Source: Phycisphaeraceae bacterium (GTDB lineage Bacteria; Planctomycetota; Phycisphaerae; Phycisphaerales; UBA1924). From it: a stretch of 64,000 nucleotides of DNA. A program made the position numbers and the translations under genes. Location of the stretch: the NCBI GenBank assembly GCA_020639235.1, contig JACKHC010000001.1, forward strand, positions 2,232,001 to 2,296,000. Reading direction: 5' to 3'. Of the stretch, positions 42,946 through 51,598 are shown piece by piece (position 1 is the stretch's first letter; each line of letters begins with the position of its first letter). The notes beneath the pieces are model-generated. The model did no database searches, had not been told where the DNA came from, and worked only from the letters and a program-made list of their open reading frames with translations.

Positions 42946-45129
42946 ATGAACCACGCCGCAATTGTCCGTTTGCTGGCCTGCCTTCCGTTCTGGATCCCGG
43001 CGCAGGCCGCCCTCTCCACCCCGGCGACGATCGCCACGGGAGGCAATCCGGCATCGCTCGTGGCCTTCGGGCAAGCCGAGGCGACCGCTGCGATCTCCGA
43101 CGGCACGATACTGGCAGCGCGGACATTGGCCGGCGCGGGGCGTGTCGTCGCCGTGGGCCACGGCGGGTTCCTCACGGATGAGCGAGGTGACACCGCCGAG
43201 TTCGTGCTTGAAGAGACATTGTGGCTCATTAATGGTGTTCGATCGGCACGCGCATGGGGTCTCCCCGAGACTCTCAGGGGCGGATTGGAGGCACAAGGCA
43301 TTGGCGTCCAAACCCTTGGCGGAGGCATTGCCGACCTTGATCTTGCAAACACAGACCTCATCGTTGGCTCGCCGCAGGCGTTCGCGCGCGCGGGTCGGCT
43401 GGAAGACTTGCGCAGCTGGCTGCTTGCCGGCGGGCGCATGCTCTGTGCCGAGACCGCTTGGGGGCAGATCCAGTTGGGGCATGCCTCGGGCGTGGACGAC
43501 CTGGCCGCCAATCAACTGCTCGCGCCCTTCGGGATTGTCTACACCGATCGAGCTCTTTCACCGGGACACAACGGCCTCTATGCGATCGACGCCTCTGTCC
43601 TGCCGCTGGCAAACGCCGAGAGGTCGATTGCGGCGCTCGCCAGCACTGACTCGGAGCAACGCACGCTCGCAGCGCGGGTTGTGCGTTCGGCTCTGGGTAC
43701 GGTTCCCCTCGATTGTTCGCTGATCGAAGCCGCCGACTCGCTCGCCGAGCGATATGCCGCCGAACTGTCGCTCGCCTACGAGTCGATGAGCGAAAGACCA
43801 TTGAAACTCGCCGAGAGCCCACTCGCCTGCGCTTTGCTCGATCTGGAGGCGCGGAGAGCCAAAGCCGATCCGCAACATGCGACCGCTCACCCCAGCGCGG
43901 CCGCGTTTCCCGGACCGGTTCCATCGGACGCGCCACGTATCACGAGGCGACTCACGATAGATGACCATATCCCCGGGTGGCGCTCCACCGGCCTCTATGC
44001 GCCGCCCGGCGAGAGAGTCACGGTACGCGTCCTGGACGGCAGCGCCGATGGGGCCCACATCCAAGTGGGCGCGTGGCTTGATCCGCAGGACTTTGATGAC
44101 CGTCCGCGCATGCCTGTCGCGGTGTTTCGCTCGCCGATCCGCGACGGGGGCGGCATCTGTGCATCGCCCATCGGTGGACCGATCTACATCGATCTCCCCG
44201 AGTCAGATCAACCGAGACACTTGACGATCGAAGTCTCTGGTGGGGTCGAGATGCCTCGTTTCAGACTCGGTCATACCTCGCTCCCCGAGTGGCAGCACCG
44301 TCGCGACCTGCCCGCGCCGTGGGCCGAACTGGAGTCGGACGCGCTGGTCCTCACACTTCCCGCGGAAGCCATCCGTGATCTCGACCGCCCGGACCTCGTC
44401 ATGACGCACTGGGATACGGTCCACAAGACGATGCAGGAACTGGAGCCCCGTTCGCCCGGACATTGGCCGCGCCGCCAGTACCGCTATGTTGCGGAGAAGC
44501 GTCTCTCATGGGGATACATGTATTGCCCGAGTGATGGCCCGCTCGTGATCCCCATGACCGAGGCCCGGCCCATGGTGATGCTCGAGAACTTCGACGGTAA
44601 GGGGAGCAATGAACTCTGGGGCCATTACCACGAGATGGGACACTCGCATCAGAATCAGCTTTGGACATTCGCGGGCACCGGAGAAGTCACCGTCAACATC
44701 TTCACGGTCCTCGCGTTGAACACCGTGAACGGGTACACGCTCGATGACGACGCGACGCGGACATCCCCGGAATACGCGCTAGCGGTCATGCACGATCACG
44801 TCGCCGGAGGCGCGCCATTCGACAAATGGAAGGCCGATCCGTTCCTGGCACTCCAGACGTATGCGCTGCTCTGGCAGACCTTCGGCTGGGACGCATTCCG
44901 TGCGACTTTCCGTTCATATGACTCAATCCCGGCATCAGAACTCCCCAACTCGGATGATGCGAAGCGCGACCGATTTGTCGTCCAGTTCAGCCGCGCGGTC
45001 GGACGCAACCTCGCCCCATACTTCGACGCGTGGGGTGTGCCCATCTCGGATGACATCCGGATCGCGCTCAGTGACCTCCCGGTCTGGATGCCCGAAGGGC
45101 TCGACTTGCACCTGAAACCGGAAGACTAA
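42946..45129 (+). CDS. Secreted M60-like (enhancin) peptidase
   Basis: A 727-residue exported protein with a signal peptide (IVRLLACLPFWIPAQAALS). The N-terminal half contains a family-typical ThuA/GATase-like region (AFGQAEATAAISDGTILAAR and onward), then a beta-rich M60 domain. The zinc site is HEMGH at about 562-566 in GHYHEMGHSHQNQLWTF, and a later conserved segment is NIFTVLALNTVNG. M60 members cleave glycoproteins such as mucins. The start at 42946 gives a proper signal and lies 6 nt after a -10-like box. Confidence 0.86.
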   Translation: MNHAAIVRLLACLPFWIPAQAALSTPATIATGGNPASLVAFGQAEATAAISDGTILAARTLAGAGRVVAVGHGGFLTDERGDTAEFVLEETLWLINGVRSARAWGLPETLRGGLEAQGIGVQTLGGGIADLDLANTDLIVGSPQAFARAGRLEDLRSWLLAGGRMLCAETAWGQIQLGHASGVDDLAANQLLAPFGIVYTDRALSPGHNGLYAIDASVLPLANAERSIAALASTDSEQRTLAARVVRSALGTVPLDCSLIEAADSLAERYAAELSLAYESMSERPLKLAESPLACALLDLEARRAKADPQHATAHPSAAAFPGPVPSDAPRITRRLTIDDHIPGWRSTGLYAPPGERVTVRVLDGSADGAHIQVGAWLDPQDFDDRPRMPVAVFRSPIRDGGGICASPIGGPIYIDLPESDQPRHLTIEVSGGVEMPRFRLGHTSLPEWQHRRDLPAPWAELESDALVLTLPAEAIRDLDRPDLVMTHWDTVHKTMQELEPRSPGHWPRRQYRYVAEKRLSWGYMYCPSDGPLVIPMTEARPMVMLENFDGKGSNELWGHYHEMGHSHQNQLWTFAGTGEVTVNIFTVLALNTVNGYTLDDDATRTSPEYALAVMHDHVAGGAPFDKWKADPFLALQTYALLWQTFGWDAFRATFRSYDSIPASELPNSDDAKRDRFVVQFSRAVGRNLAPYFDAWGVPISDDIRIALSDLPVWMPEGLDLHLKPED

Positions 45130-45254
45130 TCAGTCGCGCGTCGTACCCCGTTCGGTTCGCCCGCCTTGCGGCGGCTTCAATCGACAACCAGGTCATTCAC
45201 GTCGACCCTCCAGAATCGGTACGATTCGGAGATGGATCAGAGGAGGCCAGCCTC

Positions 45255-46421
45255 ATGCCGTCATTAGAATGCATCGTCGATGGAGTCCGATTCGCAAACC
45301 CGTTCGTAGTCGGCTCGGGCCCGCCCGGCACAAACGCGAAGGTCATCGCCAAGGCCTTCGACGAGGGGTGGGGCGGCGTGATCGCAAAGACCGTGAGTCT
45401 TGACGCTTCAAAGGTTGTCAATGTGGCGCCGCGCTACGCGCGAATGCGAGCGGCCGGGACCAATGAAGTACTCGGCTGGCAGAATATCGAACTCATCAGT
45501 GACCGCCCCTTCGAGACATGGCTCGATGAGTTCAGGCAGCTCAAGGAGCGATATCCCGAAGGGGTGCTTATCGCGTCGGTGATGGAGGAGTACAACAAGG
45601 ACGCATGGATCGAGATCATCGAGCGTGTGCAGGAGACCGGCGTTGATGCGTTTGAGCTGAACTTCTCGTGCCCGCACGGGCTGCCCGAACGCAAGATGGG
45701 CGCGGCGATGGGGCAGAACACCGAGATCCTCGAAGAGGTCTGCGGGTGGGTGAATTCCGTAGCGACGATTCCTGTTTGGGCGAAGATGACACCCAATGTG
45801 ACGCACATCGTCGACCCCGCGCGAGCCGCATTGCGCGCCGGGTGCGAGGGCATCGCCGCCATCAATACCATCCTTGCGGTCATGGGCGTCGATCTCGATA
45901 CGCTCCGCCCGGAGCCGACGGTCGAGGGTTACTCCGTGCCCGGCGGCTACTCATGCAAGGCGGTCCGCCCCATTGCGCTGCGGATGGTGATGGAACTGGC
46001 CACGATGATGTACGGCGGCGGATCCGGCAGCGCGATCGGTCGCTCGAGTCGCGGGGAGTTCCCGGATCGCAGTCTCTCGGCCATCGGAGGCGTCGAGACA
46101 GGCGACGATGCGGCCCAGTTCCTGCTTCTGGGTGCAAGCACGGTGCAGGTCTGCACCGGCGTGATGATCCACGGGTACAAACTCGCCAGCGAGTTGTGCC
46201 GCGGACTTGAGGCGTTCATGGAGAAGCACGGGTTCGACTCGATCGACGCGTTCCGCGGTCACTCGCTGCAGTACTTCACGACGCACGCGGAACTTGTCCG
46301 ACGTCAGCACGAGGTCAAAGCGCGCGAGAAGGCCGAGCGCGAGGGCGTCGTCACGAAAGACGCCGCTTGGGACGGTGACGCCTTTGTCGAACAATCGAAC
46401 AAGTTGGTCTCGAACGATTGA
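45255..46421 (+). CDS. Dihydropyrimidine dehydrogenase, plant PYD1/PreA type
   Basis: A 388-residue FMN-containing TIM barrel that reduces uracil or thymine, the first step of reductive pyrimidine breakdown. VIAKTVSLDASKVVNVAPRY, WQNIELISDRPFETW, and catalytic Cys near 139 in ELNFSCPHGLPERKMGAAMG are visible. The C-terminus (FRGHSLQYFTTHAELVRRQH, then a short acidic tail) ends without the 4Fe-4S cysteines of bacterial PreA, and no PreT partner is adjacent. From memory the sequence is closest to plant plastidial PYD1. AGAGGAGG lies 8 nt upstream. It converges on the other pathway genes with 3 nt between stops. Confidence 0.9.
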   Translation: MPSLECIVDGVRFANPFVVGSGPPGTNAKVIAKAFDEGWGGVIAKTVSLDASKVVNVAPRYARMRAAGTNEVLGWQNIELISDRPFETWLDEFRQLKERYPEGVLIASVMEEYNKDAWIEIIERVQETGVDAFELNFSCPHGLPERKMGAAMGQNTEILEEVCGWVNSVATIPVWAKMTPNVTHIVDPARAALRAGCEGIAAINTILAVMGVDLDTLRPEPTVEGYSVPGGYSCKAVRPIALRMVMELATMMYGGGSGSAIGRSSRGEFPDRSLSAIGGVETGDDAAQFLLLGASTVQVCTGVMIHGYKLASELCRGLEAFMEKHGFDSIDAFRGHSLQYFTTHAELVRRQHEVKAREKAEREGVVTKDAAWDGDAFVEQSNKLVSND

Positions 46422-46424
46422 CTA

Positions 46425-47819
46425 TCAGAAGTGCGTCGGCTTGCGTTTGATGAGTTTGCCGCGGCCGATTGTGCCGACGAACTCGCCGTCGCGCGCCTGG
46501 AGCTCGCCGCGGACAAGCACCGCCGATGGGCGCCCCGTGATTGGCCATCCCTCGTACCCACAATAATCGGTCCTGGAGTAGCTTGACCGCACGGAGAGCG
46601 TTCCGCGGAAGTCGGAGTCCCAGACGACGATGTCCGCGTCCGATCCGACACGGATGTCGCCCTTTCGGGGGTACATGCCGAATATGCGTGCCGCGTTCGT
46701 TGAACACGCACTGACAAACGTGTTCAAATCGATGCGCCCGGCGCACACGCCGTGGGTGAACACAAGCGCGGGGCGTTCCTGAACTGAAGGGATACCGTTG
46801 GGTATCTTCGTAAACGCGTCCCGCCCCATGTCCTTCTGGCCCTGGAAGTTGAATGGCGCATGATCGGTGCCGATTGTCGAAACCATGCCGCCCGCTATCG
46901 CACCCCACAGCGCTACCTGGTGACGCTTGTCTCGTAGTGGAGGCGACATGACATACTTGGCGCCCTCAAAGTCCGGTCGCTCGGCGCAGCTCTTATCGAG
47001 CACCAGATGCGGGACAACCGCCTCGATCCAGGCATTGACGCCGCGCAAACGGGCATCGATCGCGGCACGAACCGCCGGCTCGCACGATGTGTGCACGATG
47101 TAAATATGCGCCCCCGTGAGCTCCGCCATCGTTGCAAGATGCGTGACGCCGTCCGCCTCAACGGACACCGGCCTGCTCGGCTCGTGCCACTCGGGCCCCT
47201 TCTTGCCCGAGGCGATGAGCGATTTCTGCATCGCGTCGATCGCGTCGGCGTTCTCACAGTGCGCGGTGACGATGACGCCTTCGCGCTTGGCGAGCGTCAG
47301 AAGCGCAAACAGGTCCTCGTCGGACAGGTTAAGTGCGCCCTTGTAGGCGAGGAACACCTTGAATGACGCGATCCCGTGCTCGTGGACAATCTCGATCAGT
47401 TGCTTCCGGGCAGCTTCGTCGAATCGGACGACCGACATGTGAAATGTGTAATCGACGGCCGCGAGAGGAGCGGCCTTGTTATTCCATTCATGAAACGCTT
47501 CCAACGGCTCGTCATTGGGGCAGGGGCAGATCATCTCGATCAGCGTCGTCGTTCCGCCCACCAGCGCCGCCTTGGATGCCGACTCGTAGTCATCGCATGC
47601 GTGCGTTCCCATAAACGGCAAATGAATGTGAACATGAGGGTCGATGAAGCCCGGGAATACGAACTTCCTGGAGGCATCGATCACCGTCACCGCTCCTCCG
47701 AGCGACGCGGCATCGATATCAGGCGCGATACTGGTAATCGTCTCGTCGTGGCAGTAGATGTCGGCAGAGTAGTCATCGGTCGCGGTGACAACCCGACCTC
47801 CTTTGATCAGTACGCCCAT
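46425..47819 (-). CDS. Dihydropyrimidinase
   Basis: A 464-residue cyclic amidohydrolase that opens dihydrouracil or dihydrothymine to N-carbamoyl-beta-amino acids. The dinuclear zinc ligands are seen as DPHVHIHLPFMG (HxH), the carboxylated Lys in GIASFKVFLAYKG, His in VTAHCEN and IYIVHTS, and Asp in IGTDHAPFNFQG. SD GGAGG lies 6 nt before the ATG. It is the final gene of the minus-strand operon, 15 nt downstream of the aminotransferase. Hydantoinase activity is an alternative, but the neighbours favour pyrimidines. Confidence 0.94.
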   Translation of the reverse strand: MGVLIKGGRVVTATDDYSADIYCHDETITSIAPDIDAASLGGAVTVIDASRKFVFPGFIDPHVHIHLPFMGTHACDDYESASKAALVGGTTTLIEMICPCPNDEPLEAFHEWNNKAAPLAAVDYTFHMSVVRFDEAARKQLIEIVHEHGIASFKVFLAYKGALNLSDEDLFALLTLAKREGVIVTAHCENADAIDAMQKSLIASGKKGPEWHEPSRPVSVEADGVTHLATMAELTGAHIYIVHTSCEPAVRAAIDARLRGVNAWIEAVVPHLVLDKSCAERPDFEGAKYVMSPPLRDKRHQVALWGAIAGGMVSTIGTDHAPFNFQGQKDMGRDAFTKIPNGIPSVQERPALVFTHGVCAGRIDLNTFVSACSTNAARIFGMYPRKGDIRVGSDADIVVWDSDFRGTLSVRSSYSRTDYCGYEGWPITGRPSAVLVRGELQARDGEFVGTIGRGKLIKRKPTHF

Positions 47820-47834
47820 GCTACCTCCGGTCGC

Positions 47835-49202
47835 CTAACGGCCTTGCTCCGTCTCGGTGAGCGCCGTGTCCAGCACCGCACAGAGGAAATCGCAGTCCTC
47901 ACGGGTGATACACATCGGCGGCTTGATTCTCAGCACATTCCCGAACAGCCCGCCCTTGCCGATGAGCACACCGAGATCCTTGCAGCGTTCGAACACGGCC
48001 GCGGTCTCAGCCGTCGCGGGATCCTTTGACTCTCGGTCTCGTACGAGCTCTACTCCCAACATGAGCCCTTGCCCGCGCACATCCCCGATCAGCGGTTGTC
48101 GCTGCGCCAGCTCGCGCAGCCCGCTGCAGAGATGCGCTCCGACTTGATGAGCCCGTTGTTGGATGTTCTCCTCAAGGATCACATTCAACGTGGCGAGCCC
48201 CTGCGCCATCGAGACCGGGTTGCCGCCGTAGGTGTTGAAATGCAGACGCTGCTTGAGGGTGGCCGCGATCTTGGGTGTTGTCACGACGCACCCGAGCGGC
48301 GCCCCGTTCCCGATGCCCTTGGCCATCGTCACGATGTCCGGCGTGACGCCCTGAGACTGGAAGCCCCAGAAGTGATCGCCTGTGCGCCCGAATCCGGTCT
48401 GCACCTCATCGGCGATGCACACCCCCCCTGCCTTTCGTGTGGACGTGTACACGTGCTCGAAGTAGCCGGGCGGCATCACGACCGCGCCACCGACGCCCTG
48501 AATCGGTTCGGCGATGAATGCCGCCACCCTGCCCGGCGTGCACGATTGGATGACATCATCGACATCGGCACCGTACTTCGCGCCGGCACGCGGATCGTCG
48601 TAGCCCCACTGGCCACGGTACTGATTCGGATTGAGCGCGTGTCGGATACCCATACCCTGCGGCACCGGGAACTTCCATGTGTGCTGCGCCGTCAGACCCA
48701 TCGCCGACGGTGACATGCCGTGATACGCGTTGCGCAGCGCGATTACATCGTAGTTCCCGGTGGACAGCCGGGCCATCATGATCGCGAGGTCGTTCGCCTC
48801 GCTCCCGGAGTTCGTGAAGTAGCACACGCTCAGGTCCGAACCGGCGGGCATCGTGCCCGCCAGCCGCTCTGCAAACTGCGTGATCTGGGGGTTGAGGTAG
48901 ATCGTAGTTGTGTGCTGAAGCAGATTGTTCTGCGCGTTGACGGCCGCCATGACTTTCGGATGGCAGTGACCAACGGACACTGTCACAATCCCCGCGAAGG
49001 CGTCGAGATACCGACGTCCGGTCTCGTCGAAGAGATATTGCATCTTCCCCTCGACGATCATTACCGGGTCCTTGTAGTAGGTAAGTAACCCGGGCGAAAG
49101 GTGCTTGGCACGAGTGGCCAGCACCTGCGACTTGGATGGCCCGGTATAGGGCGCGGGCCTGTGCGCGAAGGGCGGCATTGCGGCTTGAGTCACGGTCTTC
49201 AT
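47835..49202 (-). CDS. Class III aminotransferase (AGXT2/PYD4-like)
   Basis: A 455-residue PLP enzyme. GGVCIADEVQTGFGRTGDHF holds the aspartate contacting the pyridine nitrogen, and DIVTMAKGIGNGAPLG the catalytic Lys. YFTNSGSEANDLAIMMARLS is the usual phosphate-binding segment. It most likely transaminates beta-alanine and beta-aminoisobutyrate to the semialdehydes. AAGGAAG precedes ATG 49202, which overlaps the transporter's TGA in an ATGA. Other omega-amino acids (GABA, alanine/glyoxylate) are alternative donors; the surrounding cluster supports the beta-amino acid role. Confidence 0.9.
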   Translation of the reverse strand: MKTVTQAAMPPFAHRPAPYTGPSKSQVLATRAKHLSPGLLTYYKDPVMIVEGKMQYLFDETGRRYLDAFAGIVTVSVGHCHPKVMAAVNAQNNLLQHTTTIYLNPQITQFAERLAGTMPAGSDLSVCYFTNSGSEANDLAIMMARLSTGNYDVIALRNAYHGMSPSAMGLTAQHTWKFPVPQGMGIRHALNPNQYRGQWGYDDPRAGAKYGADVDDVIQSCTPGRVAAFIAEPIQGVGGAVVMPPGYFEHVYTSTRKAGGVCIADEVQTGFGRTGDHFWGFQSQGVTPDIVTMAKGIGNGAPLGCVVTTPKIAATLKQRLHFNTYGGNPVSMAQGLATLNVILEENIQQRAHQVGAHLCSGLRELAQRQPLIGDVRGQGLMLGVELVRDRESKDPATAETAAVFERCKDLGVLIGKGGLFGNVLRIKPPMCITREDCDFLCAVLDTALTETEQGR

Positions 49203-50662
49203 TTCACTTCCTTAGCGGCGGCACGAGTGGACCCATGCCCAATCATCAGAACGGAATAGATAACGAGTGCCAGCGCGATGCCGATGAACCACGCGTAGTC
49301 GTACATCGAGTCGAACACACGCGGGAATATCGCCTGGTCTGATCGCGCGGTGTTTGTTGCGGCGTTGATAAATCCCGGGATATTGGGAATCACGGCAAGC
49401 ACGAGCGCCACCATCGCCCGCCATTTGATGCCCGCGAATGGGCCTTTGGCGTCATAGAGCGCGTTCGCGTCGAGGCGCGTCCGCCTGACGATGAAGTAGT
49501 CCGCGATCATCACCCCGGCGATAGGGCCGAGCAGAGCGCTGTACCCGATCAGCCATGTGAAGATGTACCCGCCCAGATCGTTGTACAGGCGCCACGGCAT
49601 GATGAGCACGCCGATGATGCAGGTGGCGATTGCGCCCGTGCGGAACGACACCCGCTTGGGCGAGATGTTTGCGAAGCCATTGGCCGGAGAGACTACATTC
49701 GCCGCGAGATTGGTGGACAGCGTGGCCAGGAGCACCGCAAAGAGCGAGACGATGACGATGGGTTTGGAGTCGAGTCGGGAAACGAGTTGGATGGGATCGG
49801 CGATGGCCTCACCGAAGACCGATACCGTGGCCCCCGTCACGACGATTCCGATGAAGCAGAACAGCGTCATGGTGGTGGGAAGACCAACGATCTGACCTAC
49901 GGCCTGATCGCGCTGTGATTTACAGTAGCGAGAGAAGTCCGGGATATTCAGACTGAGCGTCGCCCAGAACCCCACCATCGCGGTGAGCGAAGGAAAGAAC
50001 ACTTTCCAGAAATCCGCGCTCGACTCGTATCCCGACTCATTCCTGAAGAGCTCACCGACATTGTCCACCTTGACTATAGCCCATGCGAGCAGGGCGAGGC
50101 CGGCGGCGATCAGGAACGGAGCGGCCCACGCCTCGAGCCATTTGATCGAGTTGATGCCCTTGACAATGATCAACAGGTGAACGAGCCAGAAGAACGCGAA
50201 GCTGGCGAGCTGCCAGGGCGAGATGCCGATGAACGCGATCCGAGCGGCCGCAGGGTCCTCGCGGATCCAGCCAAGCACGGTCAGAATGGAATAGATGGCC
50301 GCCCCGCCGATCCACGTCTGGATCCCGAACCATCCGCACGCGACGAGGGCGCGTGCGATCGACGGGATGTGCGCCCCTGTTGTGCCGAAACTTGCACGAG
50401 CAAGCACGGGAAAGGGCACGCCGTACTTCGTACCGCCGTGGGCATTGAGAATCATCGGCACCAGCACAATGAGATTGCCCAGCATTACGGTGAGCAGCGC
50501 CTGCCACCAGCGCATCCCCGCGCTGATCATGCTCGCCGCCAGCGTATAGGTTGGGATGCAGACCGCCATGCCGACCCAGAGCGCCGCGATGTGCCATCGC
50601 GACCATGTTCGACGCTCCATCGGAACGGGGTCAAGATCGGGATTGCGGAGCGACTCGGTCAT
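49199..50662 (-). CDS. NCS1-family nucleobase transporter
   Basis: A 487-residue membrane protein with about twelve transmembrane helices. ERRTWSRWHIAALWVGMAVCIPTYTLAASMI opens the first helix with the family tryptophan, followed by LNAHGGTKYGVPFPVLARAS, a typical NCS1 substrate-side segment, and FRTGAIATCIIGVLIMPWRL. NCS1 members import uracil, allantoin, hydantoin or cytosine by Na+ or H+ coupling. The cluster makes uracil or thymine the likely ligand. It lies 21 nt after the nitrilase gene and overlaps the aminotransferase by 4 nt. Confidence 0.92.
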   Translation of the reverse strand: MTESLRNPDLDPVPMERRTWSRWHIAALWVGMAVCIPTYTLAASMISAGMRWWQALLTVMLGNLIVLVPMILNAHGGTKYGVPFPVLARASFGTTGAHIPSIARALVACGWFGIQTWIGGAAIYSILTVLGWIREDPAAARIAFIGISPWQLASFAFFWLVHLLIIVKGINSIKWLEAWAAPFLIAAGLALLAWAIVKVDNVGELFRNESGYESSADFWKVFFPSLTAMVGFWATLSLNIPDFSRYCKSQRDQAVGQIVGLPTTMTLFCFIGIVVTGATVSVFGEAIADPIQLVSRLDSKPIVIVSLFAVLLATLSTNLAANVVSPANGFANISPKRVSFRTGAIATCIIGVLIMPWRLYNDLGGYIFTWLIGYSALLGPIAGVMIADYFIVRRTRLDANALYDAKGPFAGIKWRAMVALVLAVIPNIPGFINAATNTARSDQAIFPRVFDSMYDYAWFIGIALALVIYSVLMIGHGSTRAAAKEVK

Positions 50663-50683
50663 TATGTGGTTGAGTATCGGCGA

Positions 50684-51562
50684 TCAGCGCCCGGACGGCT
50701 CGGCGATTCGCTTGTAACTCTCGGGCCGGCGATCGCGGTAGAACTGCCATACATCCCGGACTTGCCGGATCAGTTCGAGGTCGAGATCGGCGACAACGAC
50801 CTCATCTTTGTCGCGTGAGGCCTGCGCGATGATCTGCCCGCGCGGATCACAGAAGTACGACTGCCCGTAAAACTCGCCGATGTTCCACGGCGCTTCGGTC
50901 CCGACGCGGTTGATCGCGCCGACGAAGTACTGATTCGCGACCGCGTGGGCGGGCTGTTCGAGCTTCCAGAGGTACTCCGAGAGCCCCGCAACCGTCGCCG
51001 ACGGATTGAAGACGATCTCGGCGCCGTTGAGCCCGAGTTCGCGTGCGCCCTCGGGAAAGTGGCGGTCGTAGCAGATGTACACGCCGATGCGCCCGAATCG
51101 CGTCTGGAACACGGGATAGCCCAGGTCACCCGGCTTGAAGTAAAACTTCTCCCAGAAGCCCGGGTGGCAATGCGGGATATGGTGCTTGCGATATTTGCCG
51201 AGATAGGTGCCTTGCTCATCAATAACCGCGGCCGTGTTGTAATAGATCCCGGTGTCCGCACGCTCATAGATCGGCACCACCATCACCATCTTGTGCTTCC
51301 GCGCCAGCTCCTGCATGAGTCTTATCGTCGGGCCGTCGGGCACAGGCTCGGCGGTCTCGTACCACCGCGTCTGCTGTTCGGCGCAGAAGTACGGGCCGTT
51401 GAAGATTTCCTGAAGACAACAGACCTGAGCGCCTCGATCGGCGGCCTGCGCGATCAGCGGCCTATGCTTCTCGATCATCGCCTCTTTGAGCGCATCGGGC
51501 GAGAGCTTCTCCGCGCTCGGGCTCGATGCCTGGATGATCGCCGCGCGGGTCACTCTCGCCAT
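50684..51562 (-). CDS. Nitrilase-family beta-ureidopropionase
   Basis: A 292-residue carbon-nitrogen hydrolase that releases CO2 and NH3 from N-carbamoyl-beta-alanine. The Glu-Lys-Cys triad is in AQVCCLQEIFNGPYF, GKYRKHHIPH and IGVYICYDRHFPEGARELG. The order and length resemble eukaryotic beta-ureidopropionase and plant PYD3, not the zinc-dependent bacterial PydC. ATG 51562 has GGAG 7 nt upstream; a TTG at 51574 is the alternative start. It sits between the dehydrogenase and transporter genes. Confidence 0.92.
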   Translation of the reverse strand: MARVTRAAIIQASSPSAEKLSPDALKEAMIEKHRPLIAQAADRGAQVCCLQEIFNGPYFCAEQQTRWYETAEPVPDGPTIRLMQELARKHKMVMVVPIYERADTGIYYNTAAVIDEQGTYLGKYRKHHIPHCHPGFWEKFYFKPGDLGYPVFQTRFGRIGVYICYDRHFPEGARELGLNGAEIVFNPSATVAGLSEYLWKLEQPAHAVANQYFVGAINRVGTEAPWNIGEFYGQSYFCDPRGQIIAQASRDKDEVVVADLDLELIRQVRDVWQFYRDRRPESYKRIAEPSGR

Positions 51563-51598
51563 GTCAGACTCCAATCAACTCAGCACATTGATGCTTGA

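Noticed and set aside
45161..45174. CCGCC/GGCGG hairpin after the M60 peptidase as a terminator
   Set aside because: The stem has only 5 bp and no U-run follows; too weak for a feature.
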